Assembly (NCBI GenBank): GCA_002159155.1
Contig: LZRQ01000103.1
Location: 1-12,512 of the forward strand
Reading direction: 5' to 3'
DNA: 12,512 bases
Origin: Firmicutes bacterium ZCTH02-B6
Lineage (GTDB): Bacteria; Bacillota; Limnochordia; Limnochordales; ZCTH02-B6
Part shown: positions 6,328-12,512 of the stretch, piece by piece
Layout of the letters: the number at the start of each line of letters is the position of its first letter
Position numbering within the stretch: position 1 is the stretch's first letter
Made by a program: the position numbers and the translations under genes
The notes under the pieces: model-generated
The model's database searches: none
Told to the model about the DNA's origin: nothing
The model's input: the letters and a program-made list of their open reading frames with translations, nothing else

Positions 6328-7719
6328 TTACCGGCTCAGGCGGGCGACGCACTCGACGTGGGTCGTCATAGGAAACATGTCCACCGGCTGCACCTGCTCG
6401 ATCCTATACCCGAGCGCAGCTAGGCGGGCGAGATCGCGAGCGAGGCTCTCCGGATGACAAGACACGTACACGATCCGTGGCACGCCGGCCGCCGCCAGCG
6501 CCTCGAGCACCGGCGGCTCACAGCCCTTGCGGGGCGGATCCAGTACCGCTACGTCAAACCGGCGGCCCTGCTCGATGAGCCCCGGCAACGCCTCTTCCAC
6601 CCGGCCCACGATAAAAGCCGCGTTCTCGATCCGGTTATGGCCGGCATTGCGGCGCGCATCCTCCACCGCCTCCGGCACCGACTCGATCCCCACCACATGC
6701 GCCGCTTGAGCCGCGAGGTACAGCGCGATGGTCCCAACCCCGCAATAGGCGTCCAGAACCTGCTCACGACCGGACAGCCCCGCGTCGAGCCGCACCTGCT
6801 CGTACAACACCCCGACCTGCTCGCTGTTGACCTGAAAGAAAGACCGAGGCGAGATCAGGAACCGGACGTGGCCGATCTCCTCTTCGAGGTGCGGCTCACC
6901 CCAGAGGATGCGGGTTTCTTCGCCAAAGATGACGTTGGTGCGGCGCGGGTTGACGTTTTGCGCCACCGAGACCACTTGCGGGTGGGCCGCGAGCCCCGCG
7001 ACGATGGTGTCCCGCTGCGGCAGCTCGGGGCCGTTGGTGACCAATACCACCATCGCTGTCCGGCGAGCGCGGCTCGAGCGGACGACCACGTGGCGGATTA
7101 CTCCTCTGCCGGTGGTCTCGTCGTATGCGGGCACGCCAGCCTCGGCCAAGAGCCTGCGGGCAAGCAGGGCTACTTCAACGTTGAGGGGGTCTTGGATGAG
7201 GCAGTCCTCGGCTTCGACGATCTCGTGGGTCCCCCGAGCAAAAAAGCCCATCGCCAACCGTCCGCCCACCGGCGCCAGCGGGTACTGGGCTTTGTTGCGG
7301 TAGCGCCACCGCTCCCGCATGCCCAGCACGGGCAGCACCTCCAGATTGTGCAGCCCACCGATGCGCCGCAACGCTTCCCGCACGCGTCGTTCCTTCCACC
7401 GCAATTGCGCCGCGTAGTCCAGCGCTTGCAGCTGGCAGCCGCCACAGCGGCCCGCGACGGGACAGGGCGGTGCGACGCGGTCGGGCGACGGCTCAAGAAG
7501 CTCTACCAGACGCCCCCGCCCATAGCGCCGGGCGATCTCGGTGATCTCCACGATCGCCTCATCTCCCGGGACCGCCCCGGGGACGAACACGACCCACTCG
7601 CGCACCCTCCCGACGCCGTCACCGTCGGCGTCCAGGTCCACAATCCGCACCCGGTGCCTCTCCCCTGTCCGGACCGGCGCCGTGATTTCCTGGGACCTCT
7701 TCCCCGGGCTGCGCGCCAT
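6328..7719 (-). CDS. rlmD: 23S rRNA (uracil-5-)-methyltransferase, RlmD/RlmCD (RumA) family
   Basis: SAM-dependent methyltransferase of 463 residues that makes 5-methyluridine in 23S rRNA. A TRAM RNA-binding domain spans about 15-75. An iron-sulfur site follows with C86, C92 and C95 (CPVAGRCGGC, C-x5-C-x2-C) and C173 (AEDCLIQDP), matching the spacing of E. coli RumA. The SAM domain has VLDAYCGVGTIALYLAAQ, then AVLDPPRKGCEP, and the catalytic Cys is C421 in VYVSCHPESLARDL. Length is normal for the family; in Bacillus the homologue RlmCD methylates both U747 and U1939, so two-site activity is possible here. I chose ATG 7719, with AGGAGG 9 bases upstream; an in-frame extension to 7932 would add 71 Arg-rich residues before TRAM and cover the likely promoter. 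It converges on the ATP-grasp gene with 27 bases between stops. Confidence 0.95.
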   Translation of the reverse strand: MARSPGKRSQEITAPVRTGERHRVRIVDLDADGDGVGRVREWVVFVPGAVPGDEAIVEITEIARRYGRGRLVELLEPSPDRVAPPCPVAGRCGGCQLQALDYAAQLRWKERRVREALRRIGGLHNLEVLPVLGMRERWRYRNKAQYPLAPVGGRLAMGFFARGTHEIVEAEDCLIQDPLNVEVALLARRLLAEAGVPAYDETTGRGVIRHVVVRSSRARRTAMVVLVTNGPELPQRDTIVAGLAAHPQVVSVAQNVNPRRTNVIFGEETRILWGEPHLEEEIGHVRFLISPRSFFQVNSEQVGVLYEQVRLDAGLSGREQVLDAYCGVGTIALYLAAQAAHVVGIESVPEAVEDARRNAGHNRIENAAFIVGRVEEALPGLIEQGRRFDVAVLDPPRKGCEPPVLEALAAAGVPRIVYVSCHPESLARDLARLAALGYRIEQVQPVDMFPMTTHVECVARLSR

Positions 7720-7748
7720 TGTGTGACGCCTCCTGTCTAGGTTTCCCA

Positions 7749-7776
7749 GTGTAACCGAAGGATGGCCCAGCGTCAT
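7749..7776 (-). promoter_or_regulatory. rlmD: Possible sigma-A promoter for the rRNA methyltransferase
   Basis: On the minus strand ATGACG (7776-7771) and TACACT (7754-7749) are separated by 17 bases. Each matches the sigma-A consensus at four of six bases. They lie 29-57 bases upstream of the ATG at 7719, giving a short leader. Plausible but weak. Confidence 0.38.
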
Positions 7777-7903
7777 CGGGCACCCGCCGCCGCCGTATAC
7801 ATCTACGGAATCCGGGGCGGGAAATCGTACCCGGTGGCAAGCCGCCCCCGCGCCAGTCGCCTCCAACCGGCGTCGCCTGCGGGACGATAAGGGGGAGCTC
7901 GCG

Positions 7904-8713
7904 TTGCCGGAAAGCCGCCGCTTAACGCGCATGCCCGTCTATGACCTGGAAACCGGGCGCGTCATCGGCCGCGTGCGCCGCGTCATCGTGGACCCGGACA
8001 GCCGGGCGGTGGCCGGCCTCTTGATCCACGGTCGTCTCGGGCAGGTGGCCCGCTGCTTGCCCTTCCGCGAGCTGCACGCCATTGGGGAGCACGCGGTGAC
8101 GGTGCGCAGCGCGGCCGCGCTGGCCCCGCTGCCGGAACACCCGCACCTGCAGGAGCTCCTGCGCTCCCGGCGCCGGCTTTATCATACGCCGATTCTCACC
8201 GAGGGCGGCCGCTTCCTCGGGGACGTGGACGAGTTTACCATCGACCCAAAAAGCGGCCGCATCGAGGGGCTGCTGCTGTCAGGCGGGCTCGTGCGGGACC
8301 TATTTCGCGGGCAGGCCGTGCTGCCCGCGCAGCTGGTGCTGACCATCGGCGAAGATGCCGTCATCGTGCGCGATGAGGCGGAAACCCTGTGCCGGGCGCG
8401 CTCTAGGGACGCCGGCCAGGTTGACGCTCGCCCACACCTACCGCCCGGCGACCACGCGACAACTGACACGCTTGCCTTAGGGACGCAAAACGCAGGCGAC
8501 GGACGGGAGCGCGCGACCGTACGGCTGTCTCTGCAGGCGGCACTCCGAGGCTGGCTGAAACCCGGCGTGCGCCGCACGGCCCGCACGGGCGAGGGACTGC
8601 AGGACCCCGCCGCGCCACCGCCGGACGTCCCTGCGACGGAAACGTCGACGACGTCGGGTACCCGAAAAGACGCCTCCACGCCTAGTACACGCGAAGTCCA
8701 AGGGACCGCCTAG
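7904..8713 (+). CDS. PRC-barrel domain protein (YrrD-like) with disordered C-terminal tail
   Basis: Protein of 269 residues with two PRC-barrel units. The first (about 9-70) reads RMPVYDLETGRVIGRVRRVIVD and VAGLLIHG; the second (about 95-160) reads PILTEGGRFLGDVDEFTID, EGLLLSGG and VLPAQLVLTIGEDAVIV. The paired 'strand-G-x-hydrophobic-G-V' and 'D-p-x-s-x-x-V-x-G-L' patterns are characteristic. PRC-barrels act as small binding or scaffold domains in ribosome maturation, photosynthetic and sporulation-related proteins; B. subtilis YrrD is a two-barrel relative of about 170 residues. Here about 100 extra residues (170-269) are rich in Pro, Thr, Arg, Asp and Ser and look disordered. The start is TTG 7904 with GGGGGAG 6 bases upstream. 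The stop shares the CCTAGG palindrome with the ysxC stop. The precise function is unknown. Confidence 0.85.
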   Translation: MPESRRLTRMPVYDLETGRVIGRVRRVIVDPDSRAVAGLLIHGRLGQVARCLPFRELHAIGEHAVTVRSAAALAPLPEHPHLQELLRSRRRLYHTPILTEGGRFLGDVDEFTIDPKSGRIEGLLLSGGLVRDLFRGQAVLPAQLVLTIGEDAVIVRDEAETLCRARSRDAGQVDARPHLPPGDHATTDTLALGTQNAGDGRERATVRLSLQAALRGWLKPGVRRTARTGEGLQDPAAPPPDVPATETSTTSGTRKDASTPSTREVQGTA

Positions 8714-9369
8714 GTGACGGGCCCGGGCAGGCCCGGCGGCGGGCCAGCCTCCTCCCGGACCTCCCGTTCGAGGTGGGCTTCCAGGAGCATTGTTTTCAGC
8801 ACCCGCATGACGTCATCGCGCCCGGCGCCGCTGACGGCTGAAAAGGAAATGGCGGGCAGTCCCAATTCCTTGGTGATGGACTCGATCCGTCCACGCCAGT
8901 GGCCGCGAGAGAGCTTGTCGGCCTTGGTGGCGACCGCCACGGCGGGTAATCCCCGTTCTTGCAGCCACTGGGCCATTGTTTGGTCGTCGGCTGTCGGCGG
9001 GTGGCGCATGTCCACCACCTGCACGATGCCCACCAGGTTCTCCCGGCTGGTGAGATACGTCTCGATCATCGGTGCCCACTGCCGGCGAATTCGCTCGGGC
9101 ACCTTAGCGTAGCCGTAGCCGGGCAAATCCACCAAGCAAAGGCGGTCGTCGACGGAGTAGAAGTTTATCGTCTGGGTTCGCCCGGGCGTGTTGCTGGTGC
9201 GGGCGATGGGCGCGTTGACCAGATGATTGATGAGTGACGACTTGCCCACATTGGAGCGCCCCACGAGGGCCACTTCGGGCAGCCGGTGGCGCGGCCACTG
9301 CTCCGGCTTGACCGCGGTCGCCAAAAGGCGCGCCCGTCGCCAATTGATCGCAGGCAGTCCCGCTGTCAC
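8710..9369 (-). CDS. ysxC: Ribosome biogenesis GTP-binding protein YsxC/EngB
   Basis: TRAFAC-class GTPase of 219 residues needed for late assembly of the 50S ribosomal subunit. Motifs: G1 GRSNVGKSS (37-45), G2 Thr within TPGRTQTINF (61-70), G3 DLPGYGYAKV (81-90), G4 TKAD (148-151) and G5 around SAVSG (177-181). The phrases AVKPEQWP, LPEVALVGRSNVGKSS and VDMRHPP are signature EngB text. I choose GTG 9369, four bases from the lonA TAG stop; GGGAGG lies 12 bases upstream inside the lonA end, a longer spacing than usual. A reading from 9459 would overlap lonA heavily and add a non-conserved N-terminus. The lonA-ysxC pairing is a known Bacillus operon arrangement. The last 20 or so residues are acidic then Pro-rich and not part of the G domain. 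Confidence 0.95.
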   Translation of the reverse strand: MTAGLPAINWRRARLLATAVKPEQWPRHRLPEVALVGRSNVGKSSLINHLVNAPIARTSNTPGRTQTINFYSVDDRLCLVDLPGYGYAKVPERIRRQWAPMIETYLTSRENLVGIVQVVDMRHPPTADDQTMAQWLQERGLPAVAVATKADKLSRGHWRGRIESITKELGLPAISFSAVSGAGRDDVMRVLKTMLLEAHLEREVREEAGPPPGLPGPVT

Positions 9370-9370
9370 C

Positions 9371-11863
9371 CTATGGTCGATCCTCCCACCACGGGCGTTC
9401 GTCCGGCGGCGGCAACTGCTCGGGTACGTAAGGAAGCTCCCCGCCGTTGTCCGGCCCACCGTCAGGCGCCGGTGCGTCCGGCGCTGGTTGCGGTGAGCTC
9501 ATTAACGCCACGGCATCCGCCGCCCGCTCCCGCAGGGCCAGATCAAGCACTTCGTCCATGTGCTCTACCAGACGAATGTCCAGCTTGCGGCGGATATGGG
9601 CCGGGATATCCTCCAGGTCCTTCTCATTATCGCGGGGAAGCAGGACGGTGCGCACCCCGGCCCGGTGGGCCGCCAATACCTTTTCTTTTACGCCGCCGAT
9701 GGCCAGGACCCGCCCGCGCAGCGTAATCTCCCCGGTCATCGCCACGTCGTGCCGCACCGGCCGGCCGCTCAGGGCCGACGCCACCGCCACCGCAATCGCG
9801 ATCCCGGCGGACGGGCCGTCTTTTGGAATCGCGCCCTCGGGGACGTGGATGTGGATGTCAGTGGACTCGTGGAAGTCGGCAGGGATGTCCAGGTACTCCG
9901 CTCGGGAGCGGATGTAGCTGAAGCCAGCCTGGGCAGACTCCCTCATCACTTCCCCGAGCTTCCCGGTGAGCGTCAGCCGCCCTTTGCCCTTGACGACGGT
10001 CACCTCGATGGTCAAAACATCGCCGCCGTACTCGGTATAAGCCAGGCCGTGGGCCAGGCCGACGCGATCCTCTACCTCCGTGGCGGTGCGCAAGTAGCGG
10101 GGCGGTCCCAGATAACGGGAGAGGTTGCCCACCGTGACGCGGATCGGCGTCTTTTCCCCGGCCACCACCTCGCGCGTCGCCTTGCGGCACAAGGTGGCGA
10201 TCGCCCGCTCGAGCCCCCGGACCCCAGCCTCGCGGGTGTAGCCGTCGATGATGCGCGCTAGCGTCCGGTCCGAAACCCGCAGCTGACTCGGTTTCAGCCC
10301 GTGCTCCTTGATCTGTTTGGGCAAAAGGTGGCGCCGAGCGATGTTGAGCTTTTCCTCGTCCGTGTAACCCGGGATGGCGATGATCTCAAGCCGGTCCCGC
10401 AAAGGCCGCGGGATTGCCCACAACACATTGGCGGTGGTGACGAACAGGACTTCCGACAAGTCGTACGGCACTTCCAGATAATGGTCGGAGAAGCTGTGGT
10501 TCTGCTCGGGGTCCAATACCTCCAGCAGCGCTGCGGCCGGATCGCCGCGAAAATCCGCGGTCATCTTGTCGATCTCGTCCAAGAGCAGCACCGGATTGCG
10601 GGTACCCGCTTGCCGCATCGCGTGCACGATCTTGCCCGGCATGGCGCCCACGTAAGTGCGCCGGTGACCGCGAATCTCCGCCTCATCCCGCACGCCGCCC
10701 AAGGAAATCCGGACAAATTTCCGGTTCAAGGCTCGGGCGATGGAGCGTCCCAAAGACGTCTTGCCGACGCCCGGCGGGCCTACAAGGCACAGGATAGGTC
10801 CCTTTATCCCCTTGGTCAACTTGCGCACGGCCAAGTACTCAAGGATGCGCTCCTTGACCTTGTCCAAACCGTAATGATCCTCGTTGAGTATCCGCTCGGC
10901 GAGCCCCAAGTCCAGGCGGTCCTGGCTCCGCTCTTTCCAAGGAAGGGCCAGCAGCCAGTCCAGATAGTTGCGGACGACGACGGCTTCCGCCACCATTGAC
11001 GGCATCTTTTCCAGCCGCCGCACTTCGGTCAACGCCTTTTCCTTGACCTCCGCCGGCATGCCTTTGGCCTCGATCCGCTGGCGGTATTCCTCGACCTCCG
11101 CCTGGCGCTCGTCCCGATCGCCCAGCTCCTTTTGGATGGCCTTCATTTGCTCGCGAAGATAGTACTCTTTCTGCGACTTCTCCATCTGGCGGCGCACCCG
11201 CATATGGATGCGCTTCTCGAGCTCAAGGATCTCCATCTCGCGTGTCATCAGCACGCACACATGCTCGAGCTGGTCCGTCAACGCCGGGATTTCCAGGACC
11301 GCCTGCTTGTCCTCCAGGCTGACGTTGAGCTGGGAGGCGATGGTGTTCAGCAACCGGTCGGGCTCCTCGATCGTGAGGATGGACCGCACAACCTCATCGG
11401 GCAGCTGCTTGCCCAGCTGTGTGTACTGCTCAAACAAACGGCGCGTCGTGCGGACAAGAGCCTCCAGCTGCGCGCTGGACGCGGGTGCCGGGGACTCCAA
11501 CGCCGCCACCCGCGCCTGGTAGTAGGGCTCCTCTCGTTCGATGTGCTCGATGCGCACGCGGCTCTTGCCTTCGATGAGCACCCGAAGTTGCCCCTCGGGC
11601 AGCTTGAGCACCTGTTTGATTTCGCACAAGGTGCCCACCGCGTGGATGTCCGACGGTGCCGGCTCTTGCACACGGTCGTCCTTCTGGGCAGCCAGCACGA
11701 TACGCCGCTGGCCCAGCATGGCAACTTCCAGGGCCTGGAGGCTGCGAGGGCGCCCCACCTCCAGCGGCGTCACCGTGAAGGGGAAAACGATCATCCCCCG
11801 CAGCGGCAGCAAGGGCACCACGGGCGGATCCGGCAGATTATGGCTCTGGGACCGTTCCAGCAT
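9371..11863 (-). CDS. lon: ATP-dependent Lon protease (LonA, endopeptidase La)
   Basis: Hexameric cytosolic AAA+ serine protease of 830 residues that degrades misfolded and regulatory proteins. Order: LON substrate-binding domain (about 14-200, VVPLLPLRGMIVFPFTVTPL), coiled helical region with QMEKSQKEYYLREQMKAIQ, AAA+ domain with Walker A GPPGVGKTS, Walker B LLLDEIDKM and GYTREAGVRGLER, then the protease domain with TEYGGDVLTIE, PKDGPSAG holding catalytic S685, and GVKEKVLAAHRAG with catalytic K728. The Ser-Lys spacing of 43 equals E. coli Lon. A 40-residue Pro/Asp-rich tail (about 790-830, ending PWWEDRP) goes beyond the usual end. The start is ATG 11863 with GGGGGGA about 10 bases upstream. 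It follows lonB by 85 bases and is almost abutted to ysxC. No CIRCE or CtsR operator is visible in that gap. Confidence 0.97.
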   Translation of the reverse strand: MLERSQSHNLPDPPVVPLLPLRGMIVFPFTVTPLEVGRPRSLQALEVAMLGQRRIVLAAQKDDRVQEPAPSDIHAVGTLCEIKQVLKLPEGQLRVLIEGKSRVRIEHIEREEPYYQARVAALESPAPASSAQLEALVRTTRRLFEQYTQLGKQLPDEVVRSILTIEEPDRLLNTIASQLNVSLEDKQAVLEIPALTDQLEHVCVLMTREMEILELEKRIHMRVRRQMEKSQKEYYLREQMKAIQKELGDRDERQAEVEEYRQRIEAKGMPAEVKEKALTEVRRLEKMPSMVAEAVVVRNYLDWLLALPWKERSQDRLDLGLAERILNEDHYGLDKVKERILEYLAVRKLTKGIKGPILCLVGPPGVGKTSLGRSIARALNRKFVRISLGGVRDEAEIRGHRRTYVGAMPGKIVHAMRQAGTRNPVLLLDEIDKMTADFRGDPAAALLEVLDPEQNHSFSDHYLEVPYDLSEVLFVTTANVLWAIPRPLRDRLEIIAIPGYTDEEKLNIARRHLLPKQIKEHGLKPSQLRVSDRTLARIIDGYTREAGVRGLERAIATLCRKATREVVAGEKTPIRVTVGNLSRYLGPPRYLRTATEVEDRVGLAHGLAYTEYGGDVLTIEVTVVKGKGRLTLTGKLGEVMRESAQAGFSYIRSRAEYLDIPADFHESTDIHIHVPEGAIPKDGPSAGIAIAVAVASALSGRPVRHDVAMTGEITLRGRVLAIGGVKEKVLAAHRAGVRTVLLPRDNEKDLEDIPAHIRRKLDIRLVEHMDEVLDLALRERAADAVALMSSPQPAPDAPAPDGGPDNGGELPYVPEQLPPPDERPWWEDRP

Positions 11864-11948
11864 GGGCTTGTCGTCCCCCCAATAGCGGCCCGGATGTCGT
11901 TATCTTATGGGTTTTCGGGGGGCGCGATGTGATTCCTTGTGGAAAAAG
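11864..11948. other. lonB-lonA intergenic gap
   Basis: This 85-base gap is less GC-rich than its surroundings. The minus strand has TAAGATAAC as a possible -10-like element, but no -35 at the right distance. There is no terminator hairpin after lonB, so read-through from lonB into lonA is possible. No inverted repeat of the HrcA/CIRCE type or CtsR heptamer repeat was found. Confidence 0.4.
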
Positions 11949-12512
11949 CTAGGACACGGCAAGGCCCGGAGCGCCGGCTGCTGCGGCCGCTACGGCTTCA
12001 GGCAAGGTCTCCACCTCGCCCGCTGCCGGCGTTTCGGGCTGCTGGGTGCGGGGGCGAAGGATGGCCGCCGCGATGACCTCTTCGATGCGTTCGGCCGCAA
12101 GGACCTCGAGTCCTTGCGCAGACAGGCCGGCAAAGGTCGCCTGCCAGTTGTCCTTAGGGATGATAACCCGAGTGGCCCCGGCCAGACGCGCCGCTTCAAT
12201 TTTGGCCACGATACCGCCGACGGGTTTCACGAAACCGCGGATGGACACTTCCCCGGTCATGGCGACCCGGTTGTCCACGGGAATGCCCGTAATGGCTGAG
12301 TAGATCGCGGTCACCATGGTTGCTCCTGCCGATGGGCCATCGACCGGCACCCCACCAGGGAAATTGACGTGGATATCGTAGTCGTCCGGTCGGACGCCCA
12401 AGTACTTGCGGAGTACCGTCAGCACGTTGTCCAGGGAGCTGCGGGCCATGCTGCGGCGCCGCATGGTTACGCCTGCGCCGCCCATCTCCTCCTCTTCCAT
12501 GATCCCTGTAAC
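11949..12512 (-). CDS. lonB: ATP-dependent protease LonB, C-terminal protease domain (partial)
   Basis: Only the last 187 residues are in the window; the gene continues past the right edge. The text is the Lon-type serine protease domain: EEEEMGGAGVTMRRRSMARSS, then DIHVNFPGGVPVDGPSAGAT with the catalytic Ser in DGPSAG, then AMTGEVSIRGFVKPVGGIVAKIEAA with the catalytic Lys in GGIVAKI, then RVIIPKDNW. The match to LonB rather than LonA comes from VTGIMEEEE-GG, MRRRSMA and the GGIVAKIEAARLAGA form. LonB of Bacillus is a membrane-anchored, forespore-expressed protease; the anchor and AAA+ parts lie outside this window. The C-terminus ends in a Glu/Ala-rich stretch of about 35 residues (PETPAAGEVETLPEAVAAAA). 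Its position upstream of lonA matches Bacillus order and is the best evidence for a spore former. Confidence 0.92.
   Translation of the reverse strand, partial: VTGIMEEEEMGGAGVTMRRRSMARSSLDNVLTVLRKYLGVRPDDYDIHVNFPGGVPVDGPSAGATMVTAIYSAITGIPVDNRVAMTGEVSIRGFVKPVGGIVAKIEAARLAGATRVIIPKDNWQATFAGLSAQGLEVLAAERIEEVIAAAILRPRTQQPETPAAGEVETLPEAVAAAAAGAPGLAVS

Noticed and set aside
6454..7740. Long plus-strand open frame of 428 codons
   Set aside because: It lies antisense to the rRNA methyltransferase, whose TRAM, Cys-cluster and SAM motifs are unmistakable. The translation shows His/Arg/Pro-rich shadow composition and no start signal.
11864..11948. Heat-shock operator (CIRCE or CtsR) upstream of lonA
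   Set aside because: Neither the CIRCE inverted repeat nor tandem CtsR heptamers are present.
1..12512. CRISPR array, tRNA, insertion sequence or prophage
   Set aside because: No regularly spaced repeats, cloverleaf-like segments, transposase motifs or terminal inverted repeats were seen on reading both strands.

Overview
The window comes from a high-GC, spore-forming Bacillota-type bacterium. The evidence is the gene order lonB-lonA-ysxC, which is a known Bacillus-type arrangement, the presence of an RlmCD/RumA-type methyltransferase, and very strong Gram-positive Shine-Dalgarno sequences (AAAGGAGGTG, GGGAGGTGA, GGGGGAG). GTG and TTG start codons are frequent. The base composition and Arg-rich proteins suggest one of the deep, thermophile-rich high-GC lineages (Symbiobacterium, Thermaerobacter or Limnochorda type), but the species cannot be fixed from the sequence alone.

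Positions 1-5171 hold a surface-glycan region on the minus strand. Read in transcription order, it has an Rmd-like nucleotide-sugar reductase (4212-5171), a GT4 glycosyltransferase with an Arg-rich N-terminus (2809-4197), a glycosyltransferase with an Arg-rich C-terminus (927-2168), and a third glycosyltransferase with an Arg-rich N-terminus (1-930). The third gene overlaps the second by ATGA, appears frameshifted near 245-249, and runs off the left edge. A small plus-strand gene for a one-helix membrane protein (2399-2686), with its own strong terminator, sits between the second and third of these. Divergent from the reductase is a RimK-like ATP-grasp ligase (5374-6300). Together these look like a module for building and attaching a cell-surface or spore-surface glycan. 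The surface role is inferred from the families and context.

Positions 6328-8713 hold conserved single genes: a 23S rRNA m5U methyltransferase (minus strand) and, divergent from it, a two-domain PRC-barrel protein with a long polar tail (plus strand).

Positions 8710-12512 hold the minus-strand protein quality-control cluster lonB (partial), lonA, ysxC. LonA and LonB are ATP-dependent proteases, and YsxC is the GTPase needed for large ribosomal subunit assembly. The PRC-barrel gene and ysxC converge so tightly that both stop codons lie in one CCTAGG palindrome.

The most unusual signal is that three unrelated-looking glycosyltransferases in one cluster each carry an arginine-saturated extension with a recurring RRRW motif. 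No tRNA, rRNA, CRISPR array, insertion sequence or phage gene was seen. No stretch above 300 bases lacks a gene; the largest gap is 2169-2398.
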